38,263 nt of DNA, from contig DXZN01000014.1 of the NCBI GenBank assembly GCA_019419645.1, forward strand, positions 1 through 38,263. The letters run 5' to 3'. This document shows, one piece after another, positions 1 to 11,941 of the stretch; the first letter of the stretch is position 1; the number at the start of each line of letters is the position of its first letter. The DNA comes from Collinsella sp. GTDB lineage: Bacteria; Actinomycetota; Coriobacteriia; Coriobacteriales; Coriobacteriaceae. The translations under genes and the position numbers were made by a program. The notes beneath the pieces were generated by a model. It searched no databases and was not told where the DNA came from. It saw only the letters and a list, made by a program, of their open reading frames with translations.

Positions 1-1439
<1,439 letters not shown>

Positions 1440-1445
1440 AGTCAA

Positions 1446-4937
<3,492 letters not shown>

Positions 4938-5010
4938 CAGGTTTTTCCTCCTTCACGGAAATGCTCGGTGGATTGGCGAGGCATAGCTTCGCCAGTTATC
5001 GCAACCTAAT

Positions 5011-5038
5011 AGTTTATCAGGTACCGACCGTTGAGCAA
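5011..5038 (-). promoter_or_regulatory. Candidate rpoBC promoter
   Basis: On the minus strand, TTGCTC at 5033-5038 is followed after 16 bases by TAAACT at 5011-5016. This predicts transcription starting near 5004 and a leader of ~67 nt before rpoB. The -35 match is weak (3 of 6) and the -10 fair (4 of 6), so this is the best-looking candidate rather than a certain site. The 289-base gap between rpoB and galU otherwise holds the galU terminator and a LexA-like palindrome. Confidence 0.4.
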
Positions 5039-5114
5039 GAAAAGCCTTGACGCGATTGAGTTTTTGGAGTAGCAAAGTTTTTCGACAGAAAATGAGCAGG
5101 TAAATGTATGTGTA

Positions 5115-5130
5115 TCGAACACCTGTTCAT
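5115..5130. promoter_or_regulatory. LexA/SOS-box-like palindrome
   Basis: The sequence TCGAACACCTGTTCAT contains GAAC-N4-GTTC, the core of the SOS box recognised by LexA of Gram-positive bacteria (consensus CGAACnnnnGTTCG). One outer base deviates. A further TGAACAG follows at 5141-5147, making a second, wider inverted repeat with CTGTTCA at 5124-5130. The site lies ~75 bases upstream of the candidate rpoB -35 and just beyond the galU terminator. No SOS gene starts beside it, so a regulatory role is only a possibility. Confidence 0.35.
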
Positions 5131-5171
5131 ATATTTTCTGTGAACAGAGGGCTGGCAATCGCAGCTCTTAT

Positions 5172-5205
5172 AAAAAAACGGGCGCGAACCGAAGTCCGCA
5201 CCCGT
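5172..5205 (-). terminator. Intrinsic terminator of galU
   Basis: On the minus strand ACGGGTGCGGAC and GTTCGCGCCCGT form a 12-bp stem with two G-U pairs, closed by a UUCG tetraloop and followed by seven U residues. It begins 21 bases after the galU stop codon. Confidence 0.93.
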
Positions 5206-5226
5206 AAATGTCGATGCCCGAAAGGC

Positions 5227-6135
5227 TTATTTGCGCTTCAAACCGCCGCGCTCGTCGATGGCGTCCCAGAAGGCGCCGGCAAAGCGAGGATCGTTTGCAG
5301 CCATGAGGGCGTTGGTAGCCATCCAGCCAGACGGGGTACCGGTATCGTAACCCGACAGCGGGTCGATGACGACAGCGTACATGGCCTCGCGATCGAGCGA
5401 ACGCGCCATGGCGTCGGTGAGCTGGATCTCGCCGCCCTTACCGGCCTGCTGATCGGCGAGCAAGTCCATGACCAGCGGGCTCAGCAGGTAGCGACCGACG
5501 ATGTACAGGTTGGACGGAGCCGCCTCGGGAGCGGGCTTCTCGACCAGACCACCGATGCGCCAAACGGCACCGGGCTCGTCGTCGGCGGCATTCTCAAAGC
5601 CCTCGAGAGAGCCCACGCGATCGCCGGCGATGACGCCGTAGCGGCTGACTTCCTCGGGAGCGCACGCGGCAACGGCGATAACCGAAGCGCCACCGTGCTC
5701 CTTGGAGACGGCCAGCATCTTGTCGCAGATGTCGCGGTTGGGCACAACGTAGTCGCCCAGAAGAACCAGGAAGTTCTCCCCTGCCACAGCGTCGGCGGCA
5801 GAGCGAATGGCGTGACCGAGGCCCTTGGGCTCGTACTGATAACGGAAGTCAACCGGCATACCGCCCGCATGGGCGACAGCGTCGGCGTAGGCGTCCTTAC
5901 CGCGCTCGCGAAGCAGGTTCTCGAGCGAACGGTCGGGCTGGAAGTAGTTCAGCAGCTCGGGCTTGCCGGGCGAGGTAACGATGATGGCGTCGTCGACCTC
6001 CTCGGGGTCGAGCGCCTCCTCGACGACATACTGGATGACCGGCTTGTCGAGAACCGGCAGCATCTCTTTGGGCGTGCACTTGGTGCCAGGCAGAAAACGC
6101 GTGCCAAGACCGGCGGCGGGGATGATTGCCTTCAT
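5227..6135 (-). CDS. galU: UTP-glucose-1-phosphate uridylyltransferase
   Basis: This enzyme makes UDP-glucose from UTP and glucose-1-phosphate for cell-wall and capsule polysaccharides and galactose use. The 302-residue protein shows the nucleotidyltransferase signature AAGLGTRFLPGTKCTPKEML at residues 7-26, then LGHAI, LGDYV, GLVEKP, GGEIQLTDA and GYDTGTP, all typical of GalU. I chose the ATG at 6133-6135 (MKAIIPAAG). An in-frame TTG at 6142-6144 is only three bases from AGGA, too close to be the likelier start. The gene stands alone between its own promoter region and terminator, inserted between rplL and rpoB, a position unusual for galU. Confidence 0.97.
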   Translation of the reverse strand: MKAIIPAAGLGTRFLPGTKCTPKEMLPVLDKPVIQYVVEEALDPEEVDDAIIVTSPGKPELLNYFQPDRSLENLLRERGKDAYADAVAHAGGMPVDFRYQYEPKGLGHAIRSAADAVAGENFLVLLGDYVVPNRDICDKMLAVSKEHGGASVIAVAACAPEEVSRYGVIAGDRVGSLEGFENAADDEPGAVWRIGGLVEKPAPEAAPSNLYIVGRYLLSPLVMDLLADQQAGKGGEIQLTDAMARSLDREAMYAVVIDPLSGYDTGTPSGWMATNALMAANDPRFAGAFWDAIDERGGLKRK

Positions 6136-6216
6136 ATTATTCAAGGATCCTTTCGCAGGCGCAGGATGCGCCCTGTGCGTGCGGCACGGCGGCCGCAGAC
6201 CAAATTGCGATACCGA

Positions 6217-6246
6217 AGTATCCTACCGCTGCTAATTAACGTTAAT
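6217..6246 (-). promoter_or_regulatory. Candidate galU promoter with a 12-bp palindrome over the -35 box
   Basis: TTAACG (6240-6245) and GATACT (6217-6222) are 17 bases apart on the minus strand, about 80 bases upstream of galU. The -35 box lies within the perfect palindrome ATTAACGTTAAT (6235-6246), which could be an operator. A small UUCG hairpin (GATAC/GTATC) overlaps the -10 box. Both boxes match consensus at 4 of 6 positions. Confidence 0.35.
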
Positions 6247-6385
6247 GCAGGCAAGCGCCATTCTTCAGCAGGTCAACGCAAATTATTGCTCGAATGGTGC
6301 AATTTTATCGCCCAACGGTAGCAACGCCAAAGCACCGCAAGCGGCAGCAATTTGTATGCCGAGCCAACAAAATAGAGGGATCAAA

Positions 6386-6420
6386 ACGAAAAAGACGGGG
6401 CTCGCAATGCGAACCCCGTC
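6386..6420 (-). terminator. Intrinsic terminator of rplJL
   Basis: GACGGGGTTCGC and GCGAGCCCCGTC pair over 12 bp around an ATT loop, followed by TTTTTCG and more T residues, 29 bases downstream of the rplL stop. This separates rplJL transcription from galU. Confidence 0.93.
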
Positions 6421-6448
6421 TGCAAAGAAATCTGGCGAGAAAGCCTGA

Positions 6449-6826
6449 TTACTTGAGGGTGACAGCAGCGCCAGCAGCCTCGAGCTTCTCCTTGGCAGCC
6501 TCGGCGTCCTCCTTCTTGGCACCCTCGAGAACAGCCTTGGGAGCGCCCTCGACGACCTCCTTGGCCTCCTTCAGGCCAAGGTTGGTGAGCTCACGGACGG
6601 CCTTGATGACCTGGATCTTGTTGTCGCCGAAGCCCTCGAGCACGACGTCAAACTCGGTCTTCTCCTCGGCCTCAGCAGCGCCAGCAGCGGGAGCGGCGAC
6701 AACAGCGGCAGGAGCAGCGGCGGAAACGCCGAAGGTGTCCTCGATAGCCTTAACGAGCTCGGAAGCCTCGAGAAGGGTCATTTCCTTAAGAGCATCGATG
6801 ATCTCATCGGTGGTAAGCTTAGCCAT
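6449..6826 (-). CDS. rplL: 50S ribosomal protein L7/L12
   Basis: The 125-residue stalk protein of the large ribosomal subunit, which recruits translation GTPases. The N-terminal dimerisation helix (MAKLTTDEIIDALKEMTLLE) is followed by an Ala-rich hinge at ~48-66 and the C-terminal factor-binding domain containing KIQVIKAVRELTNLGLKEAK and a conserved EGAPK. The start is the ATG at 6826, with AAAGGA seven bases upstream; longer in-frame readings lack a ribosome site. It is the second gene of an rplJ-rplL pair, 102 bases after rplJ. That spacer contains several short GC hairpins but no U-tract. Confidence 0.98.
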   Translation of the reverse strand: MAKLTTDEIIDALKEMTLLEASELVKAIEDTFGVSAAAPAAVVAAPAAGAAEAEEKTEFDVVLEGFGDNKIQVIKAVRELTNLGLKEAKEVVEGAPKAVLEGAKKEDAEAAKEKLEAAGAAVTLK

Positions 6827-6928
6827 TTCTAAGTCCTTTCGGTTTCCGTGTCTGTGCACGGAGATCAGTTAAAACACGGCGCGAATGCGCCAGGGGTGCG
6901 GCGTTGCCGCCGCGGGTGAAAACAGCGA

Positions 6929-7450
6929 CTAGGCTGCCTTCTGCTCGGAGACCTGCTGGATCGAACGAGCGAGACCAGAGGAAACGCCGTTGACGCAGAC
7001 AGCGATGTCGCGAGCGAAACCGGAGATGAGACCGGCGATCTGGCCGAGAAGCTGGTCCTTGGTGGGCAGCTCGGCGATAGCCTTAACATCATCAGCGGAA
7101 ACGGCCTTGCCGTCGGAGATACCGCCCTTGATCTCAAGGACACCCTTGGACTTAGCGGAGAAGTCCTTAAGGGTCTTAGCGGCCTCGACCGGCTCGGTCT
7201 CGTAGAACACATAAGCGACGGGGCCGGCGAGGATCTCGTCAAGCTCGGGCTGCTCCTGGTTCTTGAGAGCGATCTTGACCAGGTTGTTCTTGTAGACCTT
7301 CATCTCGGCGCCGCACTCGCGAAGCTGATGACGCAGCTCCTGAGCCTGCTTAACCGTCAGGCCGTTGTAGTTGACGACGAACAGACCGGCGTTCTCGGCG
7401 ATACGGGACTCGATCTCTGCAACCTTGTCGATTTTGTACTGCTGGGGCAT
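6929..7450 (-). CDS. rplJ: 50S ribosomal protein L10
   Basis: L10 anchors the L7/L12 dimers to the ribosome and usually represses its own operon by binding the leader RNA. The 173-residue protein has the typical start KIDKVAEIESRI, the FVVNYNGLTVKQAQELR segment, KVYKNNLVKIAL, and the C-terminal helix (IQQVSEQ) that binds L12. The start ATG follows GAGGAGG with eight bases of spacing. The gene has its own strong promoter and a ~210-nt leader resembling the L10 leader, so it is independent of rplKA, which here lies 28 kb away. Confidence 0.98.
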   Translation of the reverse strand: MPQQYKIDKVAEIESRIAENAGLFVVNYNGLTVKQAQELRHQLRECGAEMKVYKNNLVKIALKNQEQPELDEILAGPVAYVFYETEPVEAAKTLKDFSAKSKGVLEIKGGISDGKAVSADDVKAIAELPTKDQLLGQIAGLISGFARDIAVCVNGVSSGLARSIQQVSEQKAA

Positions 7451-7515
7451 GAATTACACCTCCTCGAATTCTTTCCGGGCACGGTCCGCCACAAGGACGT
7501 GACGGGGGCATGTCC

Positions 7516-7552
7516 AAAAAGAAAGCCCCCGCGCTGCATGAGCGACGGGGGC
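7516..7552 (-). terminator. Attenuator hairpin in the rplJ leader
   Basis: GCCCCCG-T-CGCT and AGCG-CGGGGGC form a strong stem followed by TTTCTTTTT, i.e. an intrinsic terminator 66 bases upstream of the rplJ start, within its own transcript. A second copy of GCCCCCGTC follows immediately (7501-7509) and could pair with the same CGGGGGC strand. Confidence 0.75.
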
Positions 7553-7555
7553 GAG

Positions 7556-7660
7556 AAGACATATCTACTCGACCACCTCGGCTGGCGGGATATCCCATTA
7601 AGCTCGCGGGCAATGCCCGTTTGCACCGGCTGTCTCTGGCAGCGGATTCGTGCGTGAACC
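7556..7660 (-). ncRNA. L10 leader (autoregulatory RNA ahead of rplJL)
   Basis: The transcript from about 7660 contains CGCTGCCAGAGACAGCCGGTGC, then GCTTAATGGG, CCCGCC and GCCGAGGTGGTCGAGTAG in order. From memory, these blocks (the GGTGC element, CTTAAT and GCCGAGGTGG) resemble the Rfam L10 leader of Gram-positive rplJ operons, which binds the L10(L12)4 complex. It is followed directly by the terminator hairpin. The expected action is repression of rplJL when L10 is in excess. A covariance-model search was not possible. Confidence 0.7.
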
Positions 7661-7666
7661 GAAAGT

Positions 7667-7695
7667 ATTATGGCGGGGACCCTGGCGTCGGTCAA
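7667..7695 (-). promoter_or_regulatory. Strong promoter of rplJL
   Basis: TTGACC (7690-7695) and CATAAT (7667-7672) are separated by exactly 17 bases on the minus strand. Each matches the vegetative consensus at 5 of 6 positions. Transcription should start near 7660. The -35 box lies inside the outer end of a large palindrome (7685-7902). Confidence 0.8.
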
Positions 7696-7902
7696 CGGGC
7701 GCGAGGATTCGTACACAAACCCTGCATACGCTCCGGTCCGAGGGGCCGGGTTGAGATTTTCGCTCGGTCAAGTCCTGGCTCGCACGAAGGCCACATTAAG
7801 TGGCCTTCGGCTCGTGCGGAATCTACGAAAATCTCAACCCGGCCCCTCGGACCGGAGCTGCGGTAACTTTGCTGCGAATCCTCGCGCCCGTTGAGCGACG
7901 CG
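7685..7902. repeat. ~218-bp intergenic palindrome (long inverted repeat)
   Basis: Left arm 7685-7762 and right arm 7826-7902 are inverted copies. The inner 32 bases of each arm (ending ATTTTCG on the left) match perfectly, and the outer ~26 bases (GCGTCGgTCAACGGGCGCGA, then GGATTCG) match with one difference. They are separated by a diverged stretch of 17-19 bases. The central part holds its own hairpin (GAAGGCCAC-ATTAA-GTGGCCTTC). It fills most of the gap between rplJ and the convergent aminotransferase gene and has no open frame I would call a gene. It looks like a non-coding palindromic or MITE-like element, but I do not recognise the family. Confidence 0.85.
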
Positions 7903-7953
7903 CCCCACGCATAACCCTTATGTCGGTAGGCTGATGCGTTGCGTCCCTGATGG

Positions 7954-9090
7954 CTACAGGGTTGAAACGAAGGTGGACAGGCGGTGGAGGCCTTCGTCTA
8001 GGTTTTTGTCGGAGACGCAGTAGCTTAGGCGGATGTGGCCTTCGGTGCCGAAACAGTCGCCTGGGACTAGGGCTACGTTTGCTTCTTTGATGGCTTTGAT
8101 GCAGAAGTCTTCGCTTGTTAGGTCGAACTGCTTAATGCTGGGGAAGGCGTAGAAGGCGCCTGCCGGTTCTACTACGTCGAGGCCCATGGCGTCTAAGGCT
8201 GCGAGCACGCGTTCGCGGCGGGCTCGGTAGACTTTGAGCATGGGGGCAGGGTCGACGGTGAGGGCTCGGGCCGCGGCGTCCATCTCAAAGGAGACGGCGC
8301 TCGATACTAGGTATTGGTGAGCCTTGGCGATCTCGGCGATAACGGGAGCTGCCGCTGCGAGCCAGCCCAAGCGCCAGCCGGTCATAGCCCAAGGCTTGGA
8401 GAAGCTCTCGATGACCACCGTCTGATCGCGCAGCTCCGGGTGGCGCTGGGCAAAGCGCTCGTAGCCATCCACATAAACCAGGCGGTTGTATACGTCGTCG
8501 CAGACCACGTAGATGCCCGCCTGCTCCGCCACGTGCGCCACGGCGTCGAGCGAAGCCGCGTTGAGGATACAGCCCGTAGGATTGTTGGGCGAGCAGATGA
8601 CGATGGCCTTGGTCGCCGGCGTCACGCAAGCACGAAGCGCATCCTCGTCAATCTGGAATTGCGCGGGCTCCGTATCCAAAAAGACTGCTTTGGCGTGGTT
8701 GGCCACGACGATGCTCTCGTACAGGCCAAAGGCAGGCGTGGGGATAATGACCTCGTCGCCGGGGTTGAGCATAGCCATGAATGTTGCCGACAGGGCCTCG
8801 GTCGCGCCGTCGGTTAGGATGACCTCGTCGGCCGAAAACGTAAGGCCCGCGTCCCCCATGTAGGCAGATAACGCCTCACGCAGGGCGGGGCGACCGTTGT
8901 TGGGCGGATAGTGCGTGTCACCGCGGTCCAGCGAGGCAGTCACCTCGGCGCTAATCACATCGGGCGTGGGAAAATCGGGCTCGCCGAGCGCAAGCGCGAT
9001 GCACCCCGGGTGCTGGGCAGCGAGCGCGTTTATCCGACGGATGCCGGAGGGCCTGAGCGTGGCAAGCGAGGTATTCATGGGCAGACGCAT
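7954..9090 (-). CDS. PLP-dependent class I/II aminotransferase
   Basis: A 378-residue fold-type I aminotransferase of the aspartate-aminotransferase superfamily. It shows SPNNPTG (167-173), the cofactor-binding D198/Y201 region (CDDVYNRLVY), the Schiff-base lysine K232 in SFSKPWAMTGWRLGW, and a late substrate-carboxylate arginine in HIRLSYC. The start is ATG 9090 with AAAGGA five bases ahead. The substrate cannot be read from the sequence; aromatic or aspartate transamination is plausible. Codon use changes along the gene: the first two thirds prefer GAG, AAG and CTC/CTG, while the last ~115 codons (7954-8310) use mostly GAA, AAA and CTA, as if that end came from a different allele. It stands alone, divergent from the next gene. 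Confidence 0.92.
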   Translation of the reverse strand: MRLPMNTSLATLRPSGIRRINALAAQHPGCIALALGEPDFPTPDVISAEVTASLDRGDTHYPPNNGRPALREALSAYMGDAGLTFSADEVILTDGATEALSATFMAMLNPGDEVIIPTPAFGLYESIVVANHAKAVFLDTEPAQFQIDEDALRACVTPATKAIVICSPNNPTGCILNAASLDAVAHVAEQAGIYVVCDDVYNRLVYVDGYERFAQRHPELRDQTVVIESFSKPWAMTGWRLGWLAAAAPVIAEIAKAHQYLVSSAVSFEMDAAARALTVDPAPMLKVYRARRERVLAALDAMGLDVVEPAGAFYAFPSIKQFDLTSEDFCIKAIKEANVALVPGDCFGTEGHIRLSYCVSDKNLDEGLHRLSTFVSTL

Positions 9091-9183
9091 GGCATTCCTT
9101 TCGTAAGGGTTGCACTAGGATAGCGCGCCCGCGCGCCGCCGGACGGTGTAACCTAAACGGAAACCAACCGGAAAGGAGGCGGC

Positions 9184-9843
9184 ATGGAGACGGCCGCATG
9201 CGGCGATGTACCAAAAACGTTGCAAACCATTGCGTATATCAGCATTCCCAATAGCGCGGATCTTGAGTTTTTGCTTTGGGACCTGCAGGATGCCATCGCG
9301 GCGTATGCCCGGCTTTCCGGTACTTCGCTCCCCCGCCCGGTCAACTTGAAGTCAAATGACGCCGTTGCGGCCGATGGCATGGTGCTCGCCGTTGATGATG
9401 CATTTGACGATGAGGCGATGACCGCTGTCGAGCAGATACTCGATCGCTTTGGCGGTACGGGAACGCGTGTCTATGCCGTGATTCGAGCCGCACAAGAGGG
9501 CGCTGAGCAGGCGCGTGGGGCCGCCGTTCGTCTGCACAAGGCATGCGAGCGCCAGGGCCAATTGTGGTGTGGCGGCGTTGTCATCTGCGCCGGCAGCGGC
9601 ATCGCAGCGCTTCGCCATTCCCCACGCATGGGCCTCTTGCGCCGACCATTTTCGGAAGCGATGGATAAGCTCGTGGGCGCTGTGCGCATGGGCTGCTCCA
9701 TTGAGCATGCGCAGCTGCTTGGCGGTGGCAATGCCGGTAGCGTCGACGCCGACGGCATGGTGCGTGTCGAGCCCGCGCTGCCCGCGCCGATCTGGCGCAC
9801 CATCATCAAACGCCTCGGCGCCCATGCTCAATCAAATATCTAA
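9184..9843 (+). CDS. Uncharacterised alpha/beta protein (possible flavodoxin-like fold)
   Basis: I do not recognise this 219-residue protein. It has no signal peptide or membrane segment. Predicted strands alternate with helices (TIAYISIP, GMVLAVDDA, TRVYAVIRAA, GVVICAGSG), and a conserved-looking stretch QGQLWCGGVVICAGSGIAAL precedes SPRMGLLRRPFSEAMDKLVGAVRMGC. This pattern would suit a flavodoxin or NAD(P)H-oxidoreductase-like fold, but that is a guess. The ATG at 9184 follows AAAGGAGG closely. It diverges from the aminotransferase (93-bp gap) and converges on the glycosylase gene, whose stop codon is one base away. Confidence 0.75.
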   Translation: METAACGDVPKTLQTIAYISIPNSADLEFLLWDLQDAIAAYARLSGTSLPRPVNLKSNDAVAADGMVLAVDDAFDDEAMTAVEQILDRFGGTGTRVYAVIRAAQEGAEQARGAAVRLHKACERQGQLWCGGVVICAGSGIAALRHSPRMGLLRRPFSEAMDKLVGAVRMGCSIEHAQLLGGGNAGSVDADGMVRVEPALPAPIWRTIIKRLGAHAQSNI

Positions 9844-9844
9844 A

Positions 9845-10408
9845 TTAGAGAGCAGCCCAGTCAACTGCCTCGCGCCAGCGCTCGACAAGGCGCTCCAGAC
9901 GCCAAGCCGCATTGGCAGGACTTGTCGAGGGCAGGACGATGGCGGGCAGCCCAGTGCGTTCTTGTAGATAGCGCTTATAGAGGCGCCCCGCCGTACCACC
10001 GTTGCATATCACCTGCTCAATGGGAGCTGCGTCGGTAATGCACTCGATATGTGCCGGCACAACGTTACGAATGCTCGCGTCGCTCGAGCCCTTAATGTCG
10101 CAGCTCTCGATCACATCCCACAGGGCCACGCCACCGTTCAGCAGCATGACCCGCTTGGCGGCAATGGAGGCATCGAGCGTCGCAAGCTCGCTGCCCGCCA
10201 AAAGGTCGCCCTCGTTGGGCGGCACGGGCACACCGAGACACGCGGCCATCACGCGCCAAAAGCGATTCTGAGGGTTGCCGTAATAAAAGGCATTGGCGCG
10301 CGAAAGCACCGAGGGAAACGACCCCAGCACCAAAACACTCGAGCGCTCGTCAAACACGGGTTCAAACCCATGCTCAATATGTTGATAGCCCTCGTCCGGC
10401 GCGGCCAC
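9845..10408 (-). CDS. DNA-deoxyinosine / uracil-DNA glycosylase superfamily protein
   Basis: A 187-residue protein with the uracil-DNA-glycosylase superfamily layout. It has an N-terminal motif VLGSFPS (27-33) followed by YYGNPQNRFWRVMA (42-55) and a C-terminal PSTSPANA. This combination fits the family-6 hypoxanthine-DNA glycosylases, which remove deaminated bases in base-excision repair. The start is GTG at 10406-10408, only three bases after the stop of the upstream GH13 gene, so translation is probably coupled; the ribosome site (GAGGG) is weak. The activity is inferred from family resemblance only. Confidence 0.85.
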   Translation of the reverse strand: MAAPDEGYQHIEHGFEPVFDERSSVLVLGSFPSVLSRANAFYYGNPQNRFWRVMAACLGVPVPPNEGDLLAGSELATLDASIAAKRVMLLNGGVALWDVIESCDIKGSSDASIRNVVPAHIECITDAAPIEQVICNGGTAGRLYKRYLQERTGLPAIVLPSTSPANAAWRLERLVERWREAVDWAAL

Positions 10409-10411
10409 GAG

Positions 10412-11788
10412 CTAGGCCCTCAGCAGATAGCGTACCTCGTAGGGTGCAAGCTCGAGGGAGCCCGTAAGCTCGACCGTGGGCGCACCGTCGGCAAGCAGAT
10501 CGACAAAGGAGCCGTTGAGCTCGCCGGCGCCAAAGGTGTAAGGCTCATCCACGGCGTTCACCGCCACGAGCACCGTCGCGTCGTCGCAGGCGCGTTCGAA
10601 CAGCAGCTGCTTGTTCTGAATCACCACGTTGCGATAGGCACCGTAGTTGAGAGCACGAGCCGCCGCGTCGTCGGCCAAGCGCAGGCGCGCAAGCTGCTTG
10701 ATGAAGGCCGTCAGCTCGTTGGGCGCAGGCTCATCGAGCGCAGGTCGCAGCGCCCAGTCGCCATCGGGGCCGCCCTTTTCGCCAGGAATCCCCCACTCGC
10801 TGCCATAGTAGACGCACGGGATGCCCGGCATACCAAACAGCATGCCATAGGCGGGACGCAGGCACGACTTGTCGGTGAGGATGCTTGCCAGGCGCGGCAC
10901 ATCGTGGTTGTCGACAAACGACAGCAGATGCTTGCCGCGATAAATGCACCACGGGTCACCGCCAAACTGGCGATGCAGCGAGTGTGCGATCTCGAACATG
11001 TTGACCGAGTTAAAGCTGGAGTACAGGCCCTTGTAGCACTCGTAGTTGGTGCAGGAGTCAAGCATCTCGTCGTTGACGATCTGGTTGTAGTCGCCGTGGA
11101 GCGTCTCGCCGATCAGCACAAAATCGGGCTTGAGCTCGCGGGTAAAGGTATGCAGACGACGCATGAAGTCGCGGTCGAGCATATAGGCAACGTCCAGGCG
11201 CAGGCCGTCGACGCCAAAGACGTCGGCCCAACGGCGCACGGACTCGAGCAGGTAATCGACCACAGCGGGATTTTGCAGGTTGAGCTTCACAAGCTCAAAA
11301 TGGCCTTCCCAGCCCTCGTACCAAAAGCCGTCGCCGTAGCACGAGTCGCCGTCAAAGCTGATGTGGAACCAGTCCTTGTACGGCGAGTCCCACTTGCGCT
11401 CCTGCACGTCGCGGAAGGCCCAAAAACCGCGGCCAACGTGGTTAAAGACAGCATCGAGCACCACGCGGATGCCATGGGTATGCAGCGTCTCGCATACAGC
11501 GGCAAAGTCGGCATCCCCACCCAGGCGGCGATCGATGTGGCGCAGGCTGCGCGTATCGTAGCCGTGGCTATCGGACTCGAGCGGTGGATTGATCAGCACA
11601 GCGCCAACGCCGAGTTCCTGCAGGTAGTCGGCCCATTGGGCAATCTTCATGATAGGAGCATCGGGGTTGGGCGCGGTGCCGGCAGCTTGGGCAAGCTCAT
11701 TCTCGGCAACGGGTGCGGCGTTTTCGCGCGGAGCTCCACAGAAGCCTAGCGGATAGATCTGATAGAACGTCGTCTCGTATGCCCACAT
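10412..11788 (-). CDS. Intracellular alpha-amylase-family (GH13) glycoside hydrolase
   Basis: A 458-residue (beta/alpha)8 enzyme with all four GH13 regions: DAVFNH (112-117), GLRLDVA (195-201, nucleophile D199), GETLHG (227-232, acid/base E228) and FVDNHD (291-296, transition-state D296). It has no signal peptide, so it should act on maltodextrins or related glucans inside the cell, like cyclomaltodextrinases, although the N-terminal domain of those enzymes is absent. The ATG follows GGGAGG with five bases of spacing. It is the first gene of a two-gene unit with the glycosylase. Confidence 0.93.
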   Translation of the reverse strand: MWAYETTFYQIYPLGFCGAPRENAAPVAENELAQAAGTAPNPDAPIMKIAQWADYLQELGVGAVLINPPLESDSHGYDTRSLRHIDRRLGGDADFAAVCETLHTHGIRVVLDAVFNHVGRGFWAFRDVQERKWDSPYKDWFHISFDGDSCYGDGFWYEGWEGHFELVKLNLQNPAVVDYLLESVRRWADVFGVDGLRLDVAYMLDRDFMRRLHTFTRELKPDFVLIGETLHGDYNQIVNDEMLDSCTNYECYKGLYSSFNSVNMFEIAHSLHRQFGGDPWCIYRGKHLLSFVDNHDVPRLASILTDKSCLRPAYGMLFGMPGIPCVYYGSEWGIPGEKGGPDGDWALRPALDEPAPNELTAFIKQLARLRLADDAAARALNYGAYRNVVIQNKQLLFERACDDATVLVAVNAVDEPYTFGAGELNGSFVDLLADGAPTVELTGSLELAPYEVRYLLRA

Positions 11789-11859
11789 AGCAACCTCCCG
11801 GTAAGCTCAACACAACGACATCCATTGTATGCCCAGCCTGTATCCTCTCCCCCAAAATA

Positions 11860-11926
11860 AGTTGCGGTGAAATACGGACTGTTTTCCGGGTTTATTGGGT
11901 CCAGCAGTCCGTATTTCACCGCAACT
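11860..11926. repeat. Perfect 22-bp inverted repeat with a 23-nt loop
   Basis: Arms 11860-11881 (AGTTGCGGTGAAATACGGAC, then TG) and 11905-11926 are exact inverted copies around a 23-base loop. It lies 15 bases beyond the stop of the MFS gene. Read on the minus strand the hairpin is followed by TATTTT, so it may also work as that gene's terminator. The arm length and perfect match are more than a normal terminator needs. The architecture resembles the tandem hairpins at 33552-33689. Confidence 0.85.
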
Positions 11927-11941
11927 GATGAGGGGATGTGA

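Noticed and set aside
10049..11749. A 566-codon plus-strand open frame
   Set aside because: Antisense to the GH13 and glycosylase genes, both of which show full catalytic motifs; the antisense product has no recognisable domain.
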